From assembly GCA_014529385.2 (NCBI GenBank), contig CM043965.1, positions 17,373,912 to 17,437,911 of the forward strand: a DNA stretch of 64,000 nucleotides, given 5' to 3'. Both the position numbers and the translations under genes were made by a program. Positions 53,917-64,000 of the stretch are shown one piece after another. Below the pieces are notes generated by a model that did not search any database, was not told where the DNA came from, and worked only from the letters and a program-made list of their open reading frames with translations. Source of the stretch: Adiantum capillus-veneris. Its lineage: Eukaryota > Streptophyta > Polypodiopsida > Polypodiales > Pteridaceae. Positions within the stretch are counted from its first letter, which is position 1; each line of letters begins with the position of its first letter.

Positions 53917-56600
53917 ATGACCCAAAAAGAAAAGCTGCAACAGTTTCCACCATATCAATTGGAGCCGAGTTCTATGAAAACAACCAAAGAAACCTACCTG
54001 TCAAAAGACCAGCTTGAAGAACACAACACCACAGTCTTCACCGACAGATTCAAGAGTGAATATGGAAATTGTGTAGAGTTGCAAATGCTACCATGTGGAG
54101 TAGACTTCCAAAGAGCTTCTGGAATACTTTCAACAATAAAAAATGATGGATCTGCCTAGATCAGAGATCATCAAGGACAGAAGGTTGAAGTAGTCATGAA
54201 CAAGGACATAGTGACTGAAGCACTAAAGCTGCCTACTGAAGGTATGACAATGAGAGACAGAGAAAGACAACTGGTACATTCACAAAGAGTACAACTGCCG
54301 CCACCTTCTCTAACCTTATACTAAAACAAGTAGATGATCCCGCCCATCTATATCACCAACACTTTCACTTCCTCACCAAGAAACCACCATGATACACTAC
54401 CCCACATCATGGTGTCGCAGCCACCTTCACGCAGGTATTAAAGTCAACAACAACAAGACAATCAATATGTGCTTAGAACACTTAAGATCACAAAGAAAGG
54501 AGGAAGAGTAACATACTTGGGAGCTCCATAAGTTTTGACCCAAATTGCATATCATGCTATTGGGATGGCCGATAAATTGCCTCCTGTACCAAATCAGAAC
54601 ACATGGATAATCATAGCTCAACCCTCTCCACGAGTCACTAGATCAAAGAAGAAAGGAGTTTATAAATCAAATGAAGAGTCACAAAAAAGCTCACCTGAAG
54701 TCCATCGTTGTGAAGAGAGTTTGGAAAATGAGAAAAAAAGAGCAAGGAGAGAAGAAATGAAAAGAAAGGCAGTGGCCGTCCATCAAGAAGGACCTCAACG
54801 AAAAAAATTCAAGGTTTGAAAGAGAAAAAGAAGCTTACAAATGAAGTTGCCAAGCTACAAGAGAGAACCCAAAATCAGGAGTCCCAGGGAAATCAAGGGT
54901 CCTAGAAAAAAAATCCCAAGAAGAAGATCCAAGAAGATCCTAAGGACCTCCTCAAAAGGATGTATGAAAAAACCAAATCCCTAAAAATACGAGAGGCTTT
55001 AGAAGCGCAAAGAAAAGCCAGAGAAGAGTCAACTACTCAACAAACACAGCAAGTAGAAGTTGGGAAACCAACTAAACCACATCAAGAATAGGGAGAGATG
55101 TCTCCAAGACCACCCTCACCCAATACCGAACAAGAAGATCGACACTCTCCTAGACCAAGCCATTCACACAGTGACCAATCAGAGGAAGGTGGAGAGATAA
55201 AAGGAAATGAGAAACAAGAGGAGAAATCCAGCCAAGAACAACACAGGGAAACAAACAAATATGAGGTTGGACCTTCTAAAGAGCCTCAAACAGAATTCAC
55301 TAGACCTTTTAAAAATCCTCAAGCAAAAATCAAAGAGTGGAAAACAATGAATGAAGTTATCACCCCAGTTAATGAATATACAAATCAGATGTAGCTGATC
55401 ACGAAGAAGATGGGAACAACAACTCTTAGCCGCAGTGCTAAAGCTCAAGAACTTGAACAAGTGATTGATGCTCTCCAAGGTGAGCTTGAAGATAGGATGA
55501 ATAACATTGAAAATGTTCAAGGAAAAATCAGCTCAAGAACAAAGCAGAACAACACCAAAGCATCAAGGAGAAGCAGCAAAAGAAAATGGAAGAATAAGGG
55601 GAGCTCCTCACAAAGTTATCAGATGCCTGTAAAAGCAAGGACCAATAGCCAGCTGAATTAACAACTGAACTTATGAGCACTATTTATTCATTACAAAATC
55701 TCCATGTATAGTTGAATGTAGCAAATGCCTCTTTGCAATACTCAGAACAAAGAACCAATGACCAAGCGGTATTTTTAAAGCAAATGAGGGAAAACCCAGC
55801 AGTAGCTTTACTCAAGGGGACTGATGAAGTTTACAAGACTTTAGAAAAGAGCAACAAAGACTTGGAACTTGAGTTGAAGTTGGAACAAGCATAAAGACGG
55901 GACCTTGCTCTAATGTGTGTACAAAGAGAAGAGAAATTTCTGAAAGAGACAGAGGAATTAAGGAGAGGCAATTAGTTGTTGAGAGAAGGGAATGTGGAAA
56001 CTTGGGAGGAGGCAGGTACATCTGAATATCCAGATCTAGAGATACAATCAGTTTCCTTTGCAAAAATGGAAACATAACCAACTGAAGGGTAGATAGGAAG
56101 TTTTGAATTCTAGGTACCAATAACAAACGAAGAACAAGTGCCAATGTTCTAGCTCTCTAATGCTGAAGAAGATGCACTTAAAGTGCAGATTATTCACAAA
56201 GTGGATGCGGAGTGGAAAGTGGCTATGGATTGGGAGTTGAGGGTTCTTCACTCTATTAATGTAACTCAACTCACTCCCAATCAAATCAATTCTTAGTGCC
56301 ATCAAAATTTGTTGCCTTATCCTTTGATATAGGTGGAGCTATTGCAAGTAAAAGAAAGACTTTACAAGGATATGCAAGAAGAGGGGTCAGCTGCTCTCCA
56401 CCCCAAATGGAGAAAAAATTGGCTCAATAAAAACTCAAGGTATGTCATCATGTTTACAAGGGCACATGTATCAATACAGAAAGACCCAACGTTGTGTCCT
56501 ATACCAAGGATAAGGACATGGCAAGCACATGAAGCACTAAAGAAGAAAAGGCCAACTTGGCTCTCAAAAACTACCAAACACTGCCAACTCTAGAATAAGG
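53917..56600 (+). pseudogene. Gag-like region of the unnamed family, copy 2
   Basis: Broken plus-strand frames. 53917-54159 has an N-terminal stretch (LQMLPCGVDFQRASGILS). Then comes VVMNKDIVTEALKLPTEG and VTYLGAPxVLTQIAYHAIGM (to about 54600), matching copy 1 at 9.0-9.4 kb. Next is a Lys/Glu/Ser-rich tract of about 1 kb (54620-55660) that looks disordered or coiled. Then ENPAVALLKGTDEVYKT and DLELELKLEQA (55790-55893), matching the fragment at 34.4 kb. After that only scraps remain (56333-56593). No enzyme is encoded. The long charged region ahead of the coiled coil is unusual for gag. It ends about 550 bp before a polypurine tract and LTR at 57.1 kb. Confidence 0.5.
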
Positions 56601-57143
56601 ACTGACAACTGAAGAATACATGGTGAAAACCCTAATGAGTACCATGAACTTCTTCAAGAGTCTCCCTAACCTCTCGTGTGCAATGCTATTTAAAATCTGC
56701 AGAATGTTTCTCACATACATCTAAGTTTTTCATGAGCCTGGATAAGTAGGAGCCCCATGGATGTCCTTTTTAGAATGTAACCAAGGCTTATGATATGATT
56801 TGAGTGGGCAAGCTTCAAAAAAAGTCCTTTACGGATTTTATGCCAAATGTATGTTCTTGTTGTCAAGAAATATGTTGGCATTCAAAGAATATTTTTAGAG
56901 CGGGCTCTTCACATGGCGTACAAAGATTTTTGGACCAGTGCTCAAGAATCTAACAACAAGGTTTGTTGGATATTCATCAATAGAACTCAAAAATAAAGTT
57001 ACTATTCAGTTTTTGCAAGTCCTTGAGAAAGAATGACACATTAGATATCAAAAAGCGCTTCAAACACTTAACAACTACCTCGCCAGCTGTCGACCCAAAG
57101 ACTATTTTAGTCCATGAAATTGTGTCAAGGGACAACACAGTTT

Positions 57144-57160
57144 AGGAGGGGGGGAGGGAA
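57144..57160 (+). other. Polypurine tract
   Basis: AGGAGGGGGGGAGGGAA immediately before TGTTAGAAGC at 57161. This is the classic position and composition for plus-strand priming before a 3' LTR. Confidence 0.65.
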
Positions 57161-57486
57161 TGTTAGAAGCAAGCTAATCCATGTAACATTTTTTGGAAGC
57201 TTTATTGTAAAAACACTTATTCTTTTTATAATCGTGAATATTGTAACTCCTATTTGACAAGTGGATATTGTAATCTATGATCTGGAGCTGTAAGCTTCTA
57301 GATTGTATCAACTTATTCTTAGCTAGAGTTCCTAGATTAATTTTTGAACAAACAAACCTTGGCTAGGGTATAAAAACCAATATTGTAAAGTTATTTTCAA
57401 GTTTCTTGATAAGAAATACACAGAGTGAGCTTATGGCGCTCACCTCTCTCCTTCTCATGCTTCTATCTCCCTTGTCAGTTGCCACA
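57161..57486 (+). mobile_element. Short LTR, probably of the unnamed family
   Basis: About 326 bp from TGTTAGAAGC to GCCACA, with a TATA box TATAAAAA at 57369-57376 and repeated TTGTAA-type AT-rich signals. It follows a polypurine tract, so it could be the 3' LTR of the gag-like element upstream. The sequence just after it (TTGTAGTGCCGTCTATTGCG) also resembles a primer binding site, so a 5' LTR cannot be excluded. No second copy lies in the window. Confidence 0.5.
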
Positions 57487-57804
57487 TTGTAGTGCCGTCT
57501 ATTGCGTTGCAACCACATATAAGAGCTCTACGCAATGACGTAAACATATCATGATAAATTGTAGTGTCTGACGTCATCAACCCATGGCATCATAAGTAGG
57601 AAGCTAAGCTAGGAAACCACAAAACAAGCATAGGTGGGGTATTGGGGCATCATTGCTAAACATTTAGATGCATTCGGGATCAGAATAGACTAGGCCAAAA
57701 TCTCACTGCTCTTAATAACCACATTTTCATTTCATTGAAAGTGAGATTAGAGACCATAAGCATGTGTGCTTAGGCCTTATGTACTTGTCCTAGAAGTTTC
57801 ATAG
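57487..57804. other. No gene recognised
   Basis: Short spacer ending at the family I LTR insertion point (flank ATAG, 57801-57804). Confidence 0.4.
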
Positions 57805-60467
57805 TGATAGCCATTTTTTGGCTATCTAAAAATGCCATAGTGAGCTACCTCACCCTACCAAGATCACCTAAACACTATGGATATTCTTACCTTTTCATTC
57901 TACATAGGCGTGTGTGAGTTAGGAGACTTTTCCCATATCTTCTTAAAACCCTCAGCTAACTAGTCACTAGGCTAGTTGGGCCAAAAACATAAATAAAACC
58001 AAAAGCCAAAGTACATTATGGCCCATTGTTGTGTAAATATCTCATTGTATATAGGGCCTAAAAATAGGGAATTTTCATAATTATTTTTGTATTTATTTAA
58101 ATATTTCTACGTAGGTGTGCGTTATTTTTCTAAGTATGCTATGTACATTTACTCACCATTACCATAATCTTTCTTACTCATGTATTTTCAAAAAAAATTA
58201 CTTCATGCGAGCTTCTCTTATTTTTGGGTGAGAATCCACTCTAAGGAAAAACCTCAAAAATACCTTTCACCATCAGTCATTGCCTTTCACTAAATTCCTA
58301 TTTCCTAGAGGTATTTTTTCTTATCTCTTGTAAATAAATATACTTCAATAAGAACAAATGAGGGTCCTCTCATTTGATTCCTTATATTTTTATTTTTATT
58401 TTGTCATTTTATATTTATATATAGCTGACACTATTTTAGATTTCATAAATTGTTTATATATACTAACCTATTTTTTTCCATCATATCCATGTATTATATT
58501 TATGCATAATCCACAACCATGCATATTTTCAAACCCCCTAAGAATCAATTAGGTAATGCTCTAATGCAGGGAGGGGCTCATCTTTGGAGCCATATGCAAA
58601 TTCAACTAAAGGGGGGCCCCTGAAGACTTTTTTTGTGAAGAAAAATAGGCATTTTGGTGGGATTTGTTTTATCCATCTCCACGCTGAATTTGAAGTGGTG
58701 GTTAGAAAACACAATGTGGAGCATAAGCTGAATAATCACCTCAAAAAGTTTCATAATTTTTGGAGATACCACTGGTGAGGTATGATTTTTTGATTGGACC
58801 CCAATGTGCCCGCTTTTCTCACAAGTAGCCCATAGTCTTCTCTCACCTCTTTCCACACTTCTACACACACACACACACTCATTCCTCTCAATCCCTCACT
58901 TAAACCTGCATCTCGATGGTTTCTCTCACCTTCTTCACCATTAACCTCCCTCTTACTTCCATAGCTCTCATATGAACTGTACATGTACATACACCATCTC
59001 TATGCCTCTCTCTCTATTACTTCCAAAGTACAATTCCATCTTGCCCCTTCTCTATATACATAGAGTTCAGCATGTAAACCATGCTTAATCTCTGAAAATT
59101 GAGAAATCTCATCAACCGAATTTCCATTTTCATCGCGATAATCAATCTTGGCGGCGGTGGCATAGAGAAGAGAAGAGAAGAAGAAGAAGAGGATCGATAG
59201 TCATTTTGGGAACCTAAAGAAGTAAGTCAAAAACTTCTTCAAGCTTCACCATCACAAGGATTTTCTCACTTCATTCAACCATTTTACTTCAACCATCCAC
59301 CTCATTCTACCCAGTGTGAATATATCATTAACTTTCTAGTGATTACTAACACTAACCACTAACATACTAACACAAAATAGCCATTGACCTAACCATAAAA
59401 TACACCTCATCGAAAGACATGTGCATAATAGATGTCTCTTTCTCCTTCCTTAAAACTCTAATTTCACTTTATCTACCATTAATAATGCTCTCTTTTGAGC
59501 CCACATCCATGACTCAAGCAGACAAAGAAGACCCGCAATGTTTTGATATTAAAAAGAATCATAATCCTGATTTGTTAGCTTGTAAATTAGGATTTCCAAA
59601 TAATCTTAATGAGGATATCCAACCTATAAATAGGCCCCTCTCCTTCTTGTAAAACCGGAAATATCTCACGTAGCACCCCAATGCTCTATGCGTGAGGAGA
59701 GACGTAGGCGTAGCAACCACTATGTGAGCTTCACTTTTGCTGGGAGAGAAACTCTCAAGCTACACATTGCAAGTGAGAGAGCATGAGTTCAAAAATCTCA
59801 AAACCACTATTGTATATGTTCCTCCATCATCAATAAATTGAGGTTTGGTGCATCAAAGACGTGATTTAACGTTCAAATCTTCGTCCTTCCACTTGTGCAT
59901 ATGGTTTGGTGAATTAAAGGTGACTTGTGTATTTTGAGTTTCTATCATTTGATCTTGTTTTACAAAATGTTCTAGTGTGTTTTCCATTGCCTATTTTGTA
60001 TCCATTGTAAGAGGGTATTGTGGTGAGAGATCTCCCACACTCTAAGACAGTGTGTGTGTGTGCTCGCAATGTTTAACATTCACTAAGCATTGAGCTAGTT
60101 CTGTACAAGCTCTACGATAGCATCATAATGAACCATCTTCATTTGCAAGTCACAAATAAGGTATTATGCAAGATCCATTCCTCTCTCTCTTCCCTTTGCT
60201 CTAGCTCTCTCTGGTCCATTTTGTGTGTGTCTTGATGTGAAGTTTCTTGTGTGTGTTTTGTGGTGCATCTTCTTGGGTGTGACAAAATCTCTCTTCTTGT
60301 GTCTTAGTTTGCATACCATAACTAGGTGGTGCCCCTTCACTTGTTTGGCTGTGGTTTTGTTGTTGTTGTTTCTTACTTGTGGCTACCTCAGCCCCAATTG
60401 AGCAGCACGGGAGCCTTGAGGGGTGTTTAGAGGTCACCTCTCTTGTTGCCCGCCTCGGACTGCCCCA
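57805..60467 (+). mobile_element. 5' LTR, family I copy D
   Basis: Complete LTR of 2663 bp, TGATAGCC to GCCCCA. The first bases form a stem-loop (arms GATAGCCA / TGGCTATC with five T in the loop, 57806-57826). TATA box at 59625-59632. The TC microsatellite site is nearly empty (59437-59453), unlike the other three copies. It ends just before ATTTTGG and the split primer binding site. Confidence 0.9.
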
Positions 60468-60471
60468 ATTT

Positions 60472-60955
60472 TGGTGCCCCATTAGGAAAAGTTTGGACTA
60501 AAAAATGGGCCTTGTAAGAATTGTTGATGTGGCATAGCTTTCAAAAAGTGGGGATCGGTAAATATTTTTCAAATAAGATCCAAACTTGTCGAAGGTTGGA
60601 TATTTAGAATCTACTCTTCAAATGCTATCTATTGATATATAGCATGCATGTATCGGAGATTGCCTTCATGTAGATCTAGAAAAAGGTGATTTTAGATTAC
60701 TGTAACGATAACAAAACCTGATTGATTGAAAAAAAATGGCATAACTTTCATAGAAGTCATCCAAACTTTTCGGACCTTGGCTCTTTAGAATCCATTTTTC
60801 AAGAACTTCCAATGATAGGTCATATCATGGGGTTCTAAGCAATATTTAGAGGGGTCTACCGGGTTGCTTTTTTTTGTACAACTTTGATGATGTGGCACTC
60901 TTAAAAGGCCCAAAAATGAGTTCAAAATTTTCCTAATGCCCACTGAGGACGGCTT
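60472..60955 (+). other. Primer binding site of copy D, split by an insertion
   Basis: TGGTGCCC (60472-60479) and CCCACTGAGGAC (60939-60950) would form the family I site if joined. A 459-bp element separates them, so tRNA pairing is limited to eight or nine bases. Confidence 0.7.
60480..60938. mobile_element. 459-bp inverted-repeat transposon in the primer binding site
   Basis: Ends in perfect 11-bp inverted repeats CATTAGGAAAA / TTTTCCTAATG, extending imperfectly to about 33 bp (both reach GGGCCTT). It is flanked by CCC on both sides (60477-60479, 60939-60941), a 3-bp target duplication. Inside, the block TGGCATARCTTTCA with TTTAGAATC occurs twice (about 60530-60620 and 60739-60800). No coding capacity. 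The CA-starting ends and 3-bp duplication fit a non-autonomous CACTA-type or PIF-type element; I cannot decide which. Confidence 0.75.
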
Positions 60956-61543
60956 GTGTACTTTTTGTATAGGATCAACCTCTCAGAGAAGTCAAGTAGT
61001 TTGCATGAATCATGAGAATTTGTATGATCCTTTTATTCCCATTGCAAGGCAAAAGGTGCACATAATTGTTAGTACTGAGTTGCAGTTTCAACGAGTAATT
61101 TTGTAGAATTTTGAGCCCTCTTAGGTTGGCGAAGATAAACACTTCAGTAAATCCTTTTATTTTGCCTCTCATTAGGTACGACCTTAGTTTGAACGTCTAT
61201 ATTTTTGTTTTGTTTTAAGAATTAGGTCATGCATATACCATGGATAATGGCCCAGGAATAGAGGTTTTTCCCTTCCATTTCACTCCACACATTAGAATAA
61301 GCATTGCAATTAGTAGAAAGATCCATTTTCAACAACGTATGGTGCTCATGTTGGTACCCAAAGAGTAGGAGAAATTCTTGCATCACCAAACCCTGTCATC
61401 CTGTCTCTTATTGACTATCATAGGTCATTTGATGTGCATACTTTTATTTTGTTGTAGAATAGATTGCAATTTAGAAAACATTATTGTGTAAATCTTTTTA
61501 AGAAAGAAAAACAAAAACGTGTTGTCACTTTGAAATTGATTCA
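60956..61543 (+). other. Leader of family I copy D
   Basis: Non-coding leader matching 1688-2279 and, inverted, 29850-30443. Confidence 0.6.
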
Positions 61544-62830
61544 ATGGAGGCCTAACGCCAAATGTTTGGATATCCTCTTTTCTTTGAAGAGACTGGAGAG
61601 GATGCATAATTATTTTTAGCAAATTTCAAGATGTCTTGCTGTATGAAGAGGATAGTAACTGATCAAGAATGTGTAGAAATGTTTGGGGTGGTCCTTAGGA
61701 AAGATACTAGCACTTGGTTTGACTCTTTGCCCGAGGAAGTCAAAAGGGAATTACATAGAATTTGTGAATCATTTCAAGAGATACTTCTTTGATCCCCAAA
61801 ACACTCAAAAGCTATGGCAAGAAATTGTCTCTCACAAACAAAAAGACTTAGATGACTACTACATGTATAAACAAGAGTTTCTACGTCTTTGGGCTGTATG
61901 GGTGAGAAATGTTGCTAACCTTGGTGATGGTGCAGAGTTCCTAAAGAAGGAGAGGTTCATAGCTGATCTCTTTCCCACACTCAAGATAAAAGTTGAGGTG
62001 GGTGCACCTGCTACCTTTGACGTAGCTAAAACTAGAGCTATTGAGAAGTAAAGGAAATTTAAGTGTCTAATACGAGAGGTTCCAATAGAAGGCCTTAGAC
62101 CCAAAGGTAAGTGACGAGCATCAACATCTAGGGAGATTCCTGAGGTAACAGCAGAAATGATTGAGAAGTTAAATGAATCTTTAATCAACCTGTCAATTAA
62201 CCTTGCACAAGATGTAGGTCCAAAGGGGCAAACAAAGAAGTTTGAAGAGCGAGATCCATGACCTAGGAGAGTCTTGCAATGTTGGAATTGCAGAGAGTCT
62301 GGACATGGGATGTATAATTGTCCTTAGCCCCGTGGGGAGACATGGAGACCTAGCTTGAATTACCGAGTGATGAATGCAGTGAAGGAACTAGTCAGCAACC
62401 ACGGCTTCTACAAAGTCCAAATGGAGCAAGACCACCTCCACGATGACTGGAAGGAGTTCCACCATTGCCAAACCCAAATGTGCATGTGGTAGAGGTGACA
62501 AATTCGAAAGAGGTTGACATGGAAGAAAATGGCATTAAGTGTGGCCGAGGAAAAGGTAAGGAGAAAGAAGGAGTTATGTCACAAAGTGACCATGGACGAG
62601 AAAAGAAGGCAAAGGAGACCAAGGAAGCTAAGAGGACTTGACATCGTATCAACCTCCAAGACTTACCTCTTGGACATGGTATGGCTCCATACAACTTGGT
62701 GGAAGACATGAGAGGTAAGGGTCCTGATATCTCATGGCCTCAATTTCTTGCATTATGTCCACAAATTATGAGGAACTTAATGAAGGCAGTTAGCACTAGG
62801 AGAGAAAGGTAAAAGAGAGTGTGACTGTTG
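61544..62830 (+). pseudogene. Gag of family I copy D
   Basis: ATG at 61544 followed by a stop at the fourth codon (61553-61555), then gag motifs in shifting frames: GYPLFFEETGEDA, FKMSCCMKRIVTDQE, STWFDSLPEEV. After an extra base near 61742 comes HFKRYFFDPQNTQKLWQE (frame 61683-62051). The knuckle CWNCRESGHGMYNC (about 62281-62325) keeps its four zinc ligands. Several further stops (for example near 62049 and 62115) show it is more decayed than copy A. Confidence 0.82.
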
Positions 62831-63640
62831 TAAAAATTGCACAAGATGAAATGAATGAGGATATTACACATGTGCTCGATTGTTATATCAAAGGAAGATT
62901 GGTTAGGAAAGGTCTAGTGGATGGGGGTGCACAAATTTGCACCATGACAGAGGGACTCATGCAAAGACTAGGCATGCACATCCATTAGACACCTCAAGTC
63001 AAAGTCAAGATGGCAAACAATAGCAAGTCTAGGTATGTAGGCATTTGTAAAAATGTCTTTACAAAGGCCTTTGGCATTAAGAAGGCGTTGGATTTTTGTG
63101 TTATGTTGATCAAGGGAAGTGGTTATCCATTTATCCTAGGAAGACCATGGCTAATGAAAATGCGAGCTTTGCAGGATTGGGAAATTTGAAAGTTGATCTG
63201 TAGGAATGACAATCATAAGAAGGTTGTCTTTGACATGAAGGAGCAATGTCAAGAGGAGCTCCATGAAGAATCATCGCAAAGTGAGATGGAGGAAGACTCG
63301 ACTGATAGCACTTCAGAAGAAGAAGGTAGTGATAGCACTATGGAAGATGATTCTTCCATTGAAGTCATGGGGGTAAGGTTTAAGCCGAGCAACCAAGGAA
63401 CCCATGGGGGTAAGGTTTAAGCCAAGCAACCAAGAAACCTCTTGCCTAGGCTTGGAGGAGGTAGGTCCTCAAGAGAACCAAAATGGGGAAGATGAACGAA
63501 TGTTAGAAGCTATGTTGTCTACCACAATTACAAAGGACGAAAGAGAGGAGTTCAAATGTGTGCTAAGAAAGTTTGCTAAGCTTTTTGCTAAAGACTACAC
63601 CGACGTGCGTGGAGGAGATGATGTTCAACACAAGATTTAG
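62831..63640 (+). pseudogene. Protease and linker of family I copy D (37-bp duplication)
   Basis: Active site LVDGGAQICTMTEG (Asp codon 62920-62922) and the block YPFILGRPWLMKM, with stops near 62986 and 63186. In the acidic linker, 63366-63402 is repeated at 63403-63439 (CATGGGGGTAAGGTTTAAGC start), a 37-bp direct duplication that shifts the frame. The linker then continues as SCLGLEEVGPQENQNGEDE to DVQHKI. Confidence 0.82.
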
Positions 63641-64000
63641 TTGAAGCTAGAGGCCATACCTAAGGCTTAAAAGCTACCAAGGCTAGGAGTCATCAAGGAG
63701 CATAGTTTACTCAAGGAGGTAAGAAAGCTTCTAGCAATAAGTTTCATTTATCCAGTGGAGAATTCAGAGTGGGTCTCTCTCGTAGTTGTGACTCCCAAGA
63801 AGAATGGCAAGTGGAGGGTGTGTGTGGATTACTGTCCACTGAATGCAGCAACAAAAATTGATCACTTTCCTCTCCCATTTTAGGATGAGACACTAATGAT
63901 GTAGCTGGTCATGAGAAGTACACTGTGTGTGATGGCTACTCAGGTTACTAATTTCAAATAGGGATTGCATTGGAGGATCAATTGAAAACAACCTTCATCA
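63641..64000 (+). pseudogene. Reverse transcriptase start of family I copy D (cut by window end)
   Basis: Reads SFIYPVENSEWVSLVVVTPK and KWRVCVDYCPLNAATKIDHF, then DGYSG in another frame, before the window ends. Matches the RT of element I at 17.6-17.9 kb. Stops at 63667-63669 and near 63882 and 63901. Confidence 0.82.

Overview
The window looks like repeat-dominated nuclear DNA of a land plant, probably a fern or another large-genome seed-free plant or gymnosperm. The lineage is an inference from element types and from the style of the LINE and CACTA proteins; no host marker gene settles it. Nearly everything recognisable is a decayed mobile element: Ty3/gypsy elements of the Tat type (two RNase H domains), Ty1/copia, an L1-like LINE, a CACTA transposase, small inverted-repeat transposons, and an unnamed gag-like family. 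I see no tRNA, rRNA, CRISPR array or intact host gene.

Layout. 1-4157: right part of one LTR plus the gag-protease region of a Tat-like element ('family I'), joined at about 4157 to an antisense integrase scrap and then a probable LTR of another element (4537-5541, minus strand). 5.5-8 kb: little that can be supported. 7952-10432: three palindromes spaced exactly 284 bp apart, followed by the gag-like region of an unnamed family. 10730-34289: a nest. An L1-like LINE remnant (plus strand) is split at 11954/33206 by a complete but dead family I element (minus strand, 11955-33205), which is itself split at 18912/28805 by a second Tat-like element ('family II', plus strand, 18913-28804). 34290-38082: coiled coil, gag, zinc knuckle and two different aspartic-protease motifs. 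About 38.5-41.8 kb: CACTA element with a broken transposase. 42.0-47.8 kb: two copia elements in opposite orientation.

47.8-52 kb is the least transposon-like part: two imperfect tandem duplications (about 561 bp and 261 bp), two candidate exons (50459-50620 and 51378-51746) and a small inverted-repeat element. 52.3-57.5 kb holds a second copy of the unnamed family, again preceded by an array of palindromes about 284 bp apart, and ends in a polypurine tract and a short LTR. 57805-64000: the 5' part of a third family I element, whose primer binding site is split by a 459-bp inverted-repeat transposon.

The four family I LTRs (1-1665, 11955-14739, 30465-33205, 57805-60467) share a TATA box, a terminal stem-loop and internal microsatellites of differing length. 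All pol genes carry stops, frameshifts or lost catalytic residues, so no element here looks autonomous today. The most unusual signal is the pair of evenly spaced palindrome arrays upstream of the two copies of the unnamed gag-like family: position and spacing are kept while the palindrome sequence differs.
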